From positions 1,750,501 to 1,814,500 of the forward strand of contig NZ_CP108455.1 in the NCBI RefSeq assembly GCF_036241575.1: a DNA stretch of 64,000 nucleotides, written 5' to 3'. A program made the translations under genes and the position numbers. Positions 21,759 to 30,239 of the stretch are shown here, piece after piece. The notes below the pieces were generated by a model that ran no database searches, was not told where the DNA came from, and saw only the letters and a list, made by a program, of their open reading frames with translations. Source of the DNA: Streptomyces sp. NBC_01267. Lineage in GTDB: Bacteria; Actinomycetota; Actinomycetes; Streptomycetales; Streptomycetaceae. Each line of letters opens with the position of its first letter. Position 1 is the stretch's first letter.

Positions 21759-22580
21759 TCAGGCGGAGGGGGTCGGCGAGACCGTGCCCGCCTTCTTGCC
21801 CTTGTTCGCCTCGGTGACCCACTTCTTCAGGCTGTCGGGCGAGATCTGCTCGTTCCCCTTCTTCGGGAAGACCGATTCGCCGTTGAGCTGGACGGTCGGC
21901 GTGCCGCTGAAACCGCCCTGCTGGAAAGCCGTGTTGGACTTCTTCACCCAGCTGTCGTGCTTGCCGCTGTTGACGCAGGAGGTGAAGGCGGCCGTCGTCA
22001 GCCCCTTGACCTTGCCCGCGAGCGCGATCAACTGGCTGTTCTTGGCATAGGGGTCCTGGGTCTCCTCGGGCTGGTTCTCGTAGAGCACGTCGTGGTACTG
22101 GGGGAACTTCCCGGCGTCCTGCGCGCACGCGGCGGCGTTGGCCGCGCGCAGTGAGCCCGAGCCGCCCATGTTGGTGTCGATGAGCGTGGCGAGGTGGTAC
22201 TCGACCCTGAGCTGCCCCGAATTCTCCAACTCGTGGATGGTGCTGCGGAAGCCGTTCTCGAACTGGCCGCAGGCCGGGCACCGGAAGTCCTCCCAGACCG
22301 TGAGCGTGGACGGCGCGTCGCTCGCGCCCACCGGGACCGCCAGGCTGTCCTTCCCGGTCGCTCCGCTCGGCGCGACGACCGGGCTCGCGCTGTCGCTGCT
22401 GCTGTGCTTGCCCGTCTGGGACGCGAACACGCCGATCACGGTGGCCACGGCCAGGACGGCCACCACCGCGGCGCCGACGATCACTCCCCGCTTGCGCCGG
22501 TCACGGGCTTTCTGCTTCTCGCGCTCTTCGATGAGCCGCTCTCGGGCGGCCCTCTTCGCGTCTCGGTTCTTCTCGCTCAC
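21759..22580 (-). CDS. membrane-anchored DsbA-family thiol-disulfide oxidoreductase
   Basis: About 273 aa from GTG 22580. The N-terminus is a highly charged cytoplasmic segment (Lys/Arg/Glu-rich, about 35 residues), followed by a signal anchor (GVIVGAAVVAVLAVATVIGVFAS), a Ser/Pro linker and a thioredoxin-like DsbA/BdbD domain with redox motif CPAC (FRCPACGQFENG) and the cis-Pro loop SGTPTVQLNG. It likely acts outside the membrane in disulfide exchange. A 22607 ATG in the same frame would place the start inside the strong trpA terminator, so GTG 22580 is preferred. A paralogue with a CPIC motif is encoded at 52887. Confidence 0.88.
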   Translation of the reverse strand: MSEKNRDAKRAARERLIEEREKQKARDRRKRGVIVGAAVVAVLAVATVIGVFASQTGKHSSSDSASPVVAPSGATGKDSLAVPVGASDAPSTLTVWEDFRCPACGQFENGFRSTIHELENSGQLRVEYHLATLIDTNMGGSGSLRAANAAACAQDAGKFPQYHDVLYENQPEETQDPYAKNSQLIALAGKVKGLTTAAFTSCVNSGKHDSWVKKSNTAFQQGGFSGTPTVQLNGESVFPKKGNEQISPDSLKKWVTEANKGKKAGTVSPTPSA

Positions 22581-22595
22581 ACCCGCAGCAACGAA

Positions 22596-22623
22596 CCGGG
22601 GAGGCACGAGCGTGCCTCCCCGG
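22596..22623. terminator. terminator of the trpCMBA operon
   Basis: The hairpin CCGGGGAGGCACG-AG-CGTGCCTCCCCGG (22596-22623) has perfect 13-bp arms. It lies about 30 bases downstream of the trpA stop on the minus strand and just upstream of the DsbA-like gene's GTG start. Confidence 0.85.
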
Positions 22624-22652
22624 TCCCAGTTCCACCCGTACGAGCGACGGCG

Positions 22653-23465
22653 TCAGCTTCTGCGTACGCCCTTGGCCAGTTCGCCCGCCAGTTCGCGTAC
22701 GCCTTCGAGACCTGCGGCTTCGTCCTCCGCGTCCAGCATCCGCTTGACGAACGCGGATCCGACGATCACTCCGTCGGCGAACCCGGCGACCTCCGCGGCC
22801 TGTTCGGCGTTGGACACCCCGAGGCCCACACAGACCGGCAGGTCGCTGGTGGCGCGGGTGCGTTCCACCAGTTCCTGGGCCTGCTCGCCCACCGAGGTCC
22901 GGGTGCCGGTGACGCCCATCAGCGAGGCCGCGTAGACGAAGCCGGACCCGGCTGCGGTGATCGTCGCCAGCCGCTCGTCCTTGCTGCTCGGCGCGACGAC
23001 GAAGACGGTCGCCAGACCGCGCTTCGTGGCGTGTTCGCGCCACAGGGCGGACTCCTGGACCGGCAGGTCCGGCAGGATGCAGCCGGCGCCGCCCGCCTCG
23101 GCGAGCTCGGTGGTGAAGCGCTCGACGCCGTACCGGTCGATGGGGTTCCAGTACGTCATGACGAGGATCGGCGCGCCCGTCGCCTCGTACGCCTCGCGCA
23201 CCGTGCGCATGACGTCGGCGATCTTCACCCCGCCCTTGAGCGCGATGTCGTCGGCGGTCTGGATGACGGGTCCGTCGAGGACCGGGTCGCTGTGCGGCAG
23301 CCCCACCTCGACGATGTCGGCGCCGCCCGCGACGACGGCCTTGACGGCGGCGATCCCGCCGTCGACGGTGGGGAATCCGGCCGGCAGATAGGCGATGAGC
23401 GCGGCGCGCCCCTCGGCCTTCGCCCCGGCGAGTACCGCACTCAACAACGCTGTGTTCCCGCTCAC
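22653..23465 (-). CDS. trpA: tryptophan synthase alpha subunit
   Basis: A 270-aa TIM-barrel protein that cleaves indole-3-glycerol phosphate to indole and glyceraldehyde-3-phosphate. GTG 23465 overlaps the trpB stop by 3 bases. The catalytic Glu is in [18 protein letters not shown] and the catalytic Asp in the same segment (SDPVLDGP). [30 protein letters not shown] and VGLGVSN are typical TrpA elements. It is the last gene of trpCMBA and is followed by a strong hairpin. Confidence 0.97.
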   Translation of the reverse strand: MSGNTALLSAVLAGAKAEGRAALIAYLPAGFPTVDGGIAAVKAVVAGGADIVEVGLPHSDPVLDGPVIQTADDIALKGGVKIADVMRTVREAYEATGAPILVMTYWNPIDRYGVERFTTELAEAGGAGCILPDLPVQESALWREHATKRGLATVFVVAPSSKDERLATITAAGSGFVYAASLMGVTGTRTSVGEQAQELVERTRATSDLPVCVGLGVSNAEQAAEVAGFADGVIVGSAFVKRMLDAEDEAAGLEGVRELAGELAKGVRRS

Positions 23466-24709
23466 TTGGCTGCCACCTCGGCATCTGCGTCGTACAGCCC
23501 GAAGTACCGGGCGGCGGTGTCCATGTCCTTGTCGCCACGGCCGGACAGATTGACCACGATCAGTCCGTCCTCGCCCAGCTCCTTGCCGAGGTCCAGCGCA
23601 CCGGCCAGCGCGTGCGCGGACTCGATGGCCGGGATGATGCCCTCGGTGCGGGAGAGCAGCCGCAGCGCCTGCATGGCCTGGTCGTCGGTGATCGCGCGGT
23701 ACTCGCCGCGGCCGACGTCCTTCAGATACGCGTGCTCCGGGCCGATGCCCGGGTAGTCGAGGCCCGCCGAGATCGAGTAGGGCTCGGTGATCTGGCCCTC
23801 CTCGTCCTGGAGCACGTACGAGCGTGAGCCGTGCAGGATGCCCGGTTCGCCCGCGGACAGGGTGGCCGCGTGCTCGCCGGTCTCGATGCCGTGCCCGGCG
23901 GGCTCGAACCCGACCAGGCGTACCCCGGTGTCCGGGATGAACGCGTGGAAGAGTCCGATGGCGTTGGAACCGCCGCCGACGCACGCGGCGACGGCGTCGG
24001 GCAGCCGTCCGGTCCGCTCCAGGATCTGCCGACGGGCCTCCACACCGATCACCCGGTGGAAGTCACGCACCATGGCGGGGAAGGGGTGCGGTCCCGCGAC
24101 GGTGCCGAAGAGGTAGTGCGTACGGTCCACGTTGGCGACCCAGTCGCGGAACGCCTCGTTGATGGCGTCCTTGAGGGTGCGGCTGCCGGACTTCACGGCG
24201 ACGACCTCGGCGCCGAGCATGCGCATCCGGGCGACGTTGAGCGCCTGGCGCTCGGTGTCGATCTCGCCCATGTAGATGGTGCATTCGAGGCCGAACAGGG
24301 CGCAGGCGGTCGCCGTGGCGACGCCGTGCTGTCCGGCGCCGGTCTCGGCGATGACGCGGGTCTTGCCCATCCGCTTGGTGAGCAGCGCCTGACCGAGCAC
24401 GTTGTTGATCTTGTGGGATCCGGTGTGGTTGAGGTCCTCGCGCTTGAGGAACATCCGTACGCCACCGGCGTGTTCGGCGAAACGGGGCACCTCGGTGAGG
24501 GCGCTCGGCCGACCGGTGTAGTTGACCATGAGGTCGTTCAGCTCGGCCGCGAACGCCGGGTCGGCCTTCGCCCTGTCGTACTCGACGGCGACCTCGTCGA
24601 CCGCGGCGACGAGCGCCTCGGGGATGAACTTGCCGCCGAAGTCACCGAAGTAGCCCTCGGCGCTGGGGATCCGGCCCTCGGGGTCCGGAATGAAGAATTC
24701 TGAAGACAT
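23462..24709 (-). CDS. trpB: tryptophan synthase beta subunit
   Basis: A 415-aa PLP enzyme that condenses indole with serine. The PLP Lys is in [20 protein letters not shown], the phosphate-binding loop is [10 protein letters not shown], and the catalytic Glu region is [10 protein letters not shown]. Length and order are standard. ATG 24709 is followed by the common Streptomyces start region [15 protein letters not shown]. It forms the alpha2-beta2 complex with TrpA, encoded immediately downstream with overlapping stop/start. Confidence 0.98.
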   Translation of the reverse strand: MSSEFFIPDPEGRIPSAEGYFGDFGGKFIPEALVAAVDEVAVEYDRAKADPAFAAELNDLMVNYTGRPSALTEVPRFAEHAGGVRMFLKREDLNHTGSHKINNVLGQALLTKRMGKTRVIAETGAGQHGVATATACALFGLECTIYMGEIDTERQALNVARMRMLGAEVVAVKSGSRTLKDAINEAFRDWVANVDRTHYLFGTVAGPHPFPAMVRDFHRVIGVEARRQILERTGRLPDAVAACVGGGSNAIGLFHAFIPDTGVRLVGFEPAGHGIETGEHAATLSAGEPGILHGSRSYVLQDEEGQITEPYSISAGLDYPGIGPEHAYLKDVGRGEYRAITDDQAMQALRLLSRTEGIIPAIESAHALAGALDLGKELGEDGLIVVNLSGRGDKDMDTAARYFGLYDADAEVAAK

Positions 24710-24775
24710 GCGTGATCTCCGCAGGTACGTAAGGGGTGGTACGCAGGAGGTGAAAGGTGTTGCTGAGCTGTCCGC

Positions 24776-24913
24776 TCAGCGACGCCATCGCATGCCGTTG
24801 ATCTGGCCGGGCTCGGAGCCGATGTGGTAGCGCACCCGTCGCCCGTGCACCCGCCGTGCGGGCGCACGGCAGCCGCGGGGCTTGCACCCACGCGAGAGAC
24901 GGGCGATGGCCAT
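24776..24913 (-). CDS. trpM: TrpM-like small basic protein between trpB and trpC
   Basis: A 45-aa ORF, ATG 24913 to TGA 24776, beginning 6 bp after the trpC stop. It encodes a very basic peptide (about 11 Arg, Cys10 and Cys15) containing RGCKPRGCRAPARRVHGRRV and the segment YHIGSEPGQINGMRWRR. It lies at the trpC-trpB junction where Streptomyces coelicolor carries trpM, reported as a small modulator of tryptophan supply and differentiation. It is shorter than the 63 residues I recall for that protein, so the 5' end or start codon may differ. Identification rests on position and composition. Confidence 0.65.
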   Translation of the reverse strand: MAIARLSRGCKPRGCRAPARRVHGRRVRYHIGSEPGQINGMRWRR

Positions 24914-24919
24914 GTGGGG

Positions 24920-25729
24920 TCAGTCCCGTCCGTGGCGCAGCGCCGGGTGGGCGCCCGCGGCGACGAGATCGGCGACGGCGGCCTTGGGGTCGCGGCCGGT
25001 GACCAGGGACTCGCCGACCAGGACGGCGTCGGCGCCCGCGTTCGCGTAGGCGATCAGGTCGTGCGGGCCGCGGACACCGGACTCGGCGATCTTGACGATG
25101 TGCGCGGGGATCTCGGGCGCGACGCGCTCGAAGGTGCCGCGGTCGACCTTGAGGTCCTTGAGGTTGCGCGCGTTGACCCCGATGATCCGGGCACCGGCCG
25201 CGACGGCCCGCTCGGCCTCGTCCTCGTCGTGCGCCTCGACCAGCGGGGTGAGGCCGATCGACTCGGCTCGCTCGATCAGCGAGACGAGCGCCTCCTGCTC
25301 CAGGGCGGCGACGATCAGCAGCACCAGGTCGGCGCCGTACGCGCGCGCCTCCCAGAGCTGGTACGCGGTGACGATGAAGTCCTTGCGCAGCACGGGGATG
25401 TCGACCTTGGCCCGGACGGCCTCCAGGTCGGCCAGCGAGCCGCCGAAGCGCCGCTGCTCGGTCAGCACGGAGATGACCGCGGCGCCGCCCGCCTCGTAGT
25501 CGGCGGCGAGCGCGGCGGGGTCGGCGATGGCGGCGAGCGCGCCCTTCGAGGGGCTGGAGCGCTTGACCTCGCAGATGACCTTGACGCTGTCACCGCGCAG
25601 CGCGGCGACGCCGTCCTTGGCCTGCGGGGCCTTCGCGGCGCGCGCCTTGAGCTCGTCGAGGCTGACGCTCGCCTGCCGCTCCGCGAGGTCGGCGCGTACG
25701 CCTTCGATGATCTCGTCGAGCACACTCAC
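24920..25729 (-). CDS. trpC: indole-3-glycerol phosphate synthase
   Basis: A 269-aa TIM-barrel enzyme converting CdRP to indole-3-glycerol phosphate. GTG 25729 is preferred because it gives [19 protein letters not shown], the standard actinobacterial N-terminus, with AAGGGGG about 12 bases upstream. Catalytic Lys and Glu residues are in [11 protein letters not shown] and VLRKDFIV, with [15 protein letters not shown] and ESGV elements further on. It is first in the trpCMBA group. No trpF is present; PriA in the his operon probably provides that step. Confidence 0.96.
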   Translation of the reverse strand: MSVLDEIIEGVRADLAERQASVSLDELKARAAKAPQAKDGVAALRGDSVKVICEVKRSSPSKGALAAIADPAALAADYEAGGAAVISVLTEQRRFGGSLADLEAVRAKVDIPVLRKDFIVTAYQLWEARAYGADLVLLIVAALEQEALVSLIERAESIGLTPLVEAHDEDEAERAVAAGARIIGVNARNLKDLKVDRGTFERVAPEIPAHIVKIAESGVRGPHDLIAYANAGADAVLVGESLVTGRDPKAAVADLVAAGAHPALRHGRD

Positions 25730-25843
25730 GCGAGCGGCCCCCTTCCGGGACGGTGTGGATGGATCAGGATCAGCCATGGCGATGGTATCCGTAGAAGGCG
25801 CCGGGCCCCGCATCCGGCCGAAGTGAGTTCACTCCGCGGACCT

Positions 25844-25860
25844 CCCCGGGACACCCGGGG
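25844..25860. terminator. short GC hairpin between the DUF2752 gene and trpC
   Basis: CCCCGGG (25844-25850), a 3-nt loop, and CCCGGGG (25854-25860) form a compact hairpin 40 bases past the DUF2752 stop. It could separate that transcript from trpCMBA. A 12-bp inverted repeat AGTGA-GT-TCACT at 25822-25833 lies between it and trpC. Confidence 0.4.
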
Positions 25861-25890
25861 GGCGCTCGGAAGGCGCTCGGAGGGCGCTCG
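25861..25890. repeat. 11-bp tandem repeat (about 2.7 copies)
   Basis: GGCGCTCGGAA, GGCGCTCGGAG and GGCGCTCG follow one another directly after the DUF2752 gene's 3' end and before the hairpin. No function is evident. Confidence 0.6.
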
Positions 25891-25900
25891 CGCCGGGCGT

Positions 25901-26365
25901 TCACGGGGCCAGGAAGGAACCCAGGGGGAGGTTCCGTACGACCGAGAAGGCCAGGACCACGGCGCCGATCCCCCACCAGTACACGGGCCTGAGCGTGACC
26001 TGCGTCGGTCTGGCCCGTACGGCGCGAATCAGCCACCCCACCATCACCACGGCGAAGACGCCGTACCCGACGACGGCCAGCGCGTTGTCACCGAGCGCCG
26101 CCACCAGGTCGCCGTGGGCGACGGCGTGGGCGCTGCGCAGCCCGCCGCAGCCGGGGCAGTAGATGCCGGTCAGCGCGTAGAGCGGGCAGACCGGGTAGTG
26201 CCCGGGGTGGTTGGGGTCGACCGAGCCGACGTACGTGAACGCGGCGGCGACGGCGGCGAGGGTGCCGAGCGGGACGAGGAGACGCCGGGCCAGGGGCTCG
26301 GGGGCCGCGGGCCCGGGAGCGGGCACGGGAGCGCGGAGGGCGGCAGGCGCTGCGTAGGGATCCAC
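25901..26365 (-). CDS. DUF2752 family membrane protein
   Basis: A 154-aa protein with a Pro/Ala-rich N-terminus and about three membrane helices. The DUF2752 signature is clear: CPLYALTGIYCPGCGGLRSA followed by a helix with a conserved Asn. The CPGCGG cluster resembles a metal or redox site, but the function of the family is unknown. It is encoded between trpC and the other small membrane proteins upstream of the trp genes, a position conserved in Streptomyces as far as I recall. Confidence 0.85.
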   Translation of the reverse strand: MDPYAAPAALRAPVPAPGPAAPEPLARRLLVPLGTLAAVAAAFTYVGSVDPNHPGHYPVCPLYALTGIYCPGCGGLRSAHAVAHGDLVAALGDNALAVVGYGVFAVVMVGWLIRAVRARPTQVTLRPVYWWGIGAVVLAFSVVRNLPLGSFLAP

Positions 26366-26437
26366 CCGGTGATTGTCCCCGTTCGTGCGAGAAGGCGCAG
26401 CCCGTGACCGGACTGCGCCTCACATCGGAATCCGGTC

Positions 26438-26686
26438 TCAGCCCGCCTGCGCCTCGGAGGCCTGCAGCCTGGCCGCCGCGCTGGCCGCTGACTCCTTCGG
26501 CATGCCCAGGCCCGCGGCCTTCATCGCGAGGCCGACGACCCCGCCGAGAGCCACCACGACCAGTCCGGCAACGACCCCCACCGGGCTCGCCATCACCATG
26601 AAGGCGCCCGAGACGCAGAAGCCGATGAACGCGATGATGACGCCGGTCCAGGCGGCCGGGGTGTGTCCGTGGCTGGTGCCCGCCAT
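26438..26686 (-). CDS. small two-helix membrane protein (HGxxPAAW type)
   Basis: An 82-aa protein from ATG 26686 with GAGGAG 6 bases upstream; a longer in-frame start lacks a binding site. It begins MAGTSHGHTPAAWTGV, and the HGxTPAAWTG motif is shared by a family of short actinobacterial membrane proteins. Two hydrophobic helices are followed by a short Ala-rich tail. Unknown function. It lies between the Trp-associated membrane protein and the DUF2752 gene on the same strand and is probably co-transcribed with trpE. Confidence 0.75.
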   Translation of the reverse strand: MAGTSHGHTPAAWTGVIIAFIGFCVSGAFMVMASPVGVVAGLVVVALGGVVGLAMKAAGLGMPKESAASAAARLQASEAQAG

Positions 26687-26787
26687 GAGTTGCTCCTCGT
26701 TGCTGTGTGTCGAAGCCCTGTGTCGAAGCTCGCTTCCATTGTCGCGCACGGCGACCCCGGAGGATGAGCTGGGGGGTGAGCTGTCCG

Positions 26788-27429
26788 TCACGCTTCGCGG
26801 GTGGGGTCCTCGCCGCGGTCGAGCGCCTTCCAGATCTCCTCGGGCCGCTCGGGGTCCGGTGCCCTGCGGACCTGGCGGGGGCGCGGGGTGCCGTCACGCT
26901 CGTAGCGGCTGGACATGGCGGGCCACTGCTTGCCGTAGCGGAGCGCGAGCAGGCCGGCGAAGAGGATGAGCAGGCTGCCGAACGCGGCCACGTAGGGCCA
27001 CGCCGTGTGGGAGAGCGCGTGGATGGTCGCTGCGGTGTTCCCGGCCGTGGTGGCGGCCTTCTCGTCCAGCGCGGAGTGGTCCCCGGCACCGAGGAAGGCG
27101 GCGACTGCCGCTCCGGCTCCGCAGAGGGCGAGCAGCGCGGAGACGAACAGCCGGCCGGCGCTGCGGACGGCGAAGACCGCGACGAGCGCGGCCAGACCGA
27201 CGATCGCGAGGGCCGTGGGAACGCCGGTGACGTCGCCGCCGTCGGCCGTGAGCGGCAGGGCGCCGCCGCCGACGGAGGCCTTGCCCTCGGACCACGTCTG
27301 CCCGGAGGCGAGCAGGACGACGGCGGCTCCGGCTGCGCCGAGCAGCAGGGCGGTGGCAAGACTGCGGCGGCTGCCCGACGAGGCTGCGGCCGGTCCTGCT
27401 TCGGATCGGGGCGGGGGTACGGCACTCAC
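26788..27429 (-). CDS. Trp-biosynthesis-associated membrane protein (TIGR02234 type)
   Basis: A protein of about 213 aa with four membrane helices (LATALLLGAAGAAVVLLASG; TALAIVGLAALVAVFAV; LFVSALLALCGAGAAVAAFLG; VAAFGSLLILFAGLLALRYG) and a charged C-terminal tail. It matches the actinobacterial membrane protein that regularly lies next to trpE and is named for that context (TIGR02234). Biochemical role unknown. GTG 27429 is used; a GTG at 27438 is an alternative. It starts 26 bp after the trpE stop, so the two are probably one transcript. Confidence 0.8.
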   Translation of the reverse strand: MSAVPPPRSEAGPAAASSGSRRSLATALLLGAAGAAVVLLASGQTWSEGKASVGGGALPLTADGGDVTGVPTALAIVGLAALVAVFAVRSAGRLFVSALLALCGAGAAVAAFLGAGDHSALDEKAATTAGNTAATIHALSHTAWPYVAAFGSLLILFAGLLALRYGKQWPAMSSRYERDGTPRPRQVRRAPDPERPEEIWKALDRGEDPTREA

Positions 27430-27455
27430 GTACCCCACTATCCCTTACGCCTCGA

Positions 27456-28940
27456 TTACCCCGCGAGGCGGTTCGCCGATCCGACCGCGCGGAGGACGGC
27501 CGCCGCCTTGTTGCGGCATTCGTTGTCCTCGGACACCGGATCGGAATCGGCGACGACACCGGCTCCGGCCTGCACGTACGCCGTTCCGTCGCGGAGCAGC
27601 GCGGTACGGATGGCGATGGCGGTGTCGGAGTCGCCCGCGAAGTCGAGATAGCCGACGCACCCGCCGTACAGTCCGCGCCGCGACGGCTCCAGCTCGTCGA
27701 TGATCTGCATCGCGCGGGGCTTGGGCGCACCGGAGAGGGTGCCCGCGGGGAAGCAGGCGGTGAGGACGTCGAAGGCGGTGCGTCCGTCGGCGACGCGGCC
27801 GGTGACGGTGGAGACGATGTGCATGACGTGGGAGTACTTCTCGACGGACATGAAGTCGACGACCTCGACGGAGCCGGGGGCGCAGACCCGTCCCAGGTCG
27901 TTGCGGCCGAGGTCGACGAGCATCAGGTGCTCCGCCCGCTCCTTGGGGTCGGCGAGCAGTTCCTCGGCGAGGGCCTGGTCCTCCTGCGGGGTGGCGCCGC
28001 GGTGCCGGGTCCCGGCGATCGGGTGGACCATCGCCCGGCCGTCCTCGACCTTGACGAGCGCTTCGGGGCTGGATCCGACGACGTCGAAGCCGTCGAAGCG
28101 GAAGAGGTACATGTACGGCGAGGGGTTGGTCGCCCGCAGCACCCGGTAGACGTCCAACGCGCTTGCCGTGCAAGGGGTTTCGAAGCGCTGGGACGGCACG
28201 ACCTGGAAGGCCTCACCGGCCCTGATGCGCTCCTTGATGTCCTCGACGGCGTTCTGGTAGTCGGGGCCGCCCCAGAGCGCGGTGTACTCGGGCAGCTCGG
28301 AGGCGGGAAGGGCCACCGGCGCGGTCTCGGTGGGGCGGGCGAGGTCCGCCTCCATCGCGTCGAGCCGGGCGACCGCGTCGGCGTACGCCTCGTCGACCCC
28401 GGTGTCGAGGTCGTTGTGGTTGATCGCGTTGGCGATCAGCAGGACGGATCCGCCCCAGTGGTCGAGCACCGCGAGGTCCGAGGTGAGCAGCATGGTCAGC
28501 TCGGGCAGCTTCAGGTCGTCGCGCTCGCCGGGGCCGACCTTCTCCAGCCGCCGCACGATGTCGTATCCGAGGTAGCCGACCATTCCACCGGTGAAGGGCG
28601 GCAGTCCGCCCGCCAGGTCGCGCGGGGTGTGCAGCGCGTCGACGGTGGCGCGGAGCGTCTGGAGCGGGTCTCCGTCTACGGGGACGCCGACCGGCGGGGT
28701 GCCTTCCCAGTGGGTGCGGCCGTCGCGCTCGGTGAGGGTGGCGGCGGACCGTACGCCGATGAAGGAGTAACGGGACCAGGAGCGGCCGTTCTCCGCGGAT
28801 TCCAGCAGGAAGGTGCCGGGGCGCTCCGCGGCGAGCTTGCGGTAGAGACCCACCGGGGTGTCCCCGTCGGCGAGGAGTTTGCGGCTCACGGGGATGACGC
28901 GGCGGTCGGCGGCGAGCTGGCGGAAGGTCTCAAGATCCAT
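27456..28940 (-). CDS. trpE: anthranilate synthase component I
   Basis: A 494-aa chorismate-utilising enzyme making anthranilate with glutamine-derived ammonia. ATG 28940 gives [20 protein letters not shown], the usual Streptomyces start; an upstream ATG (28979), preceded by AGGGA, would add 13 residues. [18 protein letters not shown] carries the Ser/Ser-Arg site used for tryptophan feedback inhibition, and catalytic chorismate-site elements include [30 protein letters not shown] and [11 protein letters not shown]. The glutaminase subunit trpG and trpD are not in the window. No leader peptide with Trp codons is visible upstream. Confidence 0.96.
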   Translation of the reverse strand: MDLETFRQLAADRRVIPVSRKLLADGDTPVGLYRKLAAERPGTFLLESAENGRSWSRYSFIGVRSAATLTERDGRTHWEGTPPVGVPVDGDPLQTLRATVDALHTPRDLAGGLPPFTGGMVGYLGYDIVRRLEKVGPGERDDLKLPELTMLLTSDLAVLDHWGGSVLLIANAINHNDLDTGVDEAYADAVARLDAMEADLARPTETAPVALPASELPEYTALWGGPDYQNAVEDIKERIRAGEAFQVVPSQRFETPCTASALDVYRVLRATNPSPYMYLFRFDGFDVVGSSPEALVKVEDGRAMVHPIAGTRHRGATPQEDQALAEELLADPKERAEHLMLVDLGRNDLGRVCAPGSVEVVDFMSVEKYSHVMHIVSTVTGRVADGRTAFDVLTACFPAGTLSGAPKPRAMQIIDELEPSRRGLYGGCVGYLDFAGDSDTAIAIRTALLRDGTAYVQAGAGVVADSDPVSEDNECRNKAAAVLRAVGSANRLAG

Positions 28941-29043
28941 GGCGGAAAGCTTAGGTGCCGCTGCGCCGGGGGGATCCATGCCGTCCCTGTTCCCACACCT
29001 TCGAGCGGTCTCCGAGCCTGCGGGGCTCCGGGACGCCTGCCCG

Positions 29044-29412
29044 CTACCCGAGCAGCACGTCCGCGTCGAAACACGTCCGGTCGCCCGTGTGGCAGGCCGC
29101 TCCGGTCTGGTCCACCTTCACCAGGATCGTGTCCGCGTCGCAGTCCAGTGCCACCGACTTCACCTGCTGGGTGTGCCCGGAGGTGTCGCCCTTGACCCAG
29201 TACTCCTGGCGGCTGCGGGACCAGTACGTGCAGCGGCCGGTGGTGAGCGTCCGGTGCAGGGCCTCGTCGTCCATCCAGCCGAGCATCAGTACCTCGCCGG
29301 TGTCGTACTGCTGGGCGACGGCCGGGACCAGGCCGTCGGCGTCGCGCTTGAGGCGGGCGGCTACGGCGGGGTCGAGATTGCTGGGGGGCGGCGTGCCGGG
29401 CGTACGGGTCAT
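29044..29412 (-). CDS. hisI: phosphoribosyl-AMP cyclohydrolase
   Basis: A 122-aa enzyme of histidine biosynthesis that opens the adenine ring of PR-AMP. Family motifs are clear: [31 protein letters not shown] (substrate and metal site) and [11 protein letters not shown], followed by [10 protein letters not shown] with the zinc-binding Cys residues. It stands apart from the his operon and is encoded just upstream of trpE on the same strand, so the two may be co-transcribed. Confidence 0.97.
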   Translation of the reverse strand: MTRTPGTPPPSNLDPAVAARLKRDADGLVPAVAQQYDTGEVLMLGWMDDEALHRTLTTGRCTYWSRSRQEYWVKGDTSGHTQQVKSVALDCDADTILVKVDQTGAACHTGDRTCFDADVLLG

Positions 29413-29495
29413 GTGTTCATTGTGCCGTGCCGGTGGGGCCGCGCAGGTCGCCGTCCACTGGGCGGAACGGGTCCGGCGGTCGTACGCTGGCGGGC

Positions 29496-30128
29496 ATGTC
29501 GACCCATGCCAAACGCGAACGTCTTCTCCTCGCCGACCTGTTGGAGGCGGCGGGGCCCGATGCTCCGACGCTCTGCGAGGGGTGGCGGACCCGCGATCTC
29601 GCCGCCCATGTGGTGGTGCGCGAGCGCCGTCTCGACGCGGCGGGCGGGATCGTGATCGGCGCGCTCAAGGGGCGCCTGGACCGGGTGCACGGCGAGTTCG
29701 CCTCGAAGCCGTACGAGGAGCTGATCCAGCTGATCCGTACGGGTCCGCCGAAGTTCTCCCCGTACGCGCTCAAGCAGGTCGACGAGGGCGCCAACACCGT
29801 CGAGTTCTTCGTGCACGCCGAGGACGTCCGGAGGGCCCAGCCCGAGTGGTCGCCGCGTGAGCTGGACCCGGTCTTCGCCGAGACGCTGTGGAAGCGGCTG
29901 GAGAAGGCGGCCCGGCTGATGGGCCGGAAGGCCCCGGTGGGTCTGGTCCTGCGCCGTCCGGACGGTCAGACGGCCGTGGCCCACCGGGGTACGCCGGTGG
30001 TGACGGTGACCGGGGAGCCCGGTGAGCTGCTGATGTTCGCCTTCGGTCGGCAGGACGCGGCGAAGGTCGAGGTGGAGGGCGACAAGGACGCGTCCGCCAA
30101 GGCGATCGAGGCGAACCTCGGGATGTGA
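29496..30128 (+). CDS. TIGR03085-type metal-binding protein
   Basis: A 210-aa protein of the DinB/maleylpyruvate-isomerase-like fold. The N-terminus ([20 protein letters not shown], then [17 protein letters not shown]) contains the WxxxDLAAH motif in which the His is a metal ligand, and [14 protein letters not shown] carries a second His. Members of this family bind a divalent metal and may act in mycothiol-dependent chemistry, but the substrate is not known. It is divergent from hisI and begins at ATG 29496; no strong ribosome-binding site is seen, so it may be leaderless. Confidence 0.82.
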   Translation: MSTHAKRERLLLADLLEAAGPDAPTLCEGWRTRDLAAHVVVRERRLDAAGGIVIGALKGRLDRVHGEFASKPYEELIQLIRTGPPKFSPYALKQVDEGANTVEFFVHAEDVRRAQPEWSPRELDPVFAETLWKRLEKAARLMGRKAPVGLVLRRPDGQTAVAHRGTPVVTVTGEPGELLMFAFGRQDAAKVEVEGDKDASAKAIEANLGM

Positions 30129-30212
30129 GCCGCGGGCCGGTCAGCGGCTCGGGGTTGCGAGCCGGGGGCCGGTCTGCGGATCGGGACGTGAGCCGCGGGC
30201 CGGTCAGCGGCT
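30125..30212. repeat. degenerate tandem repeats between convergent genes
   Basis: A 25-bp sequence starting GTGAGCCGCGGGCCGG occurs at 30125-30149 and again, identically, at 30188-30212, with a diverged copy between them near 30157. The period is about 31-32 bp. The first copy includes the stop codon of the preceding gene. The 111-bp gap shows no clear terminator hairpin. Confidence 0.7.
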
Positions 30213-30239
30213 TCGGCACGTCGGCCTGGCCGTGGCCGG

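Noticed and set aside
22581..22607. ATG 22607 as start of the DsbA-like gene
   Set aside because: It lies inside the strong trpA terminator hairpin; GTG 22580 gives a normal charged N-terminus.
28941..29043. trp attenuator or leader peptide upstream of trpE
   Set aside because: No short ORF with Trp codon runs and no competing hairpins; only one weak GC hairpin near 29017-29036.
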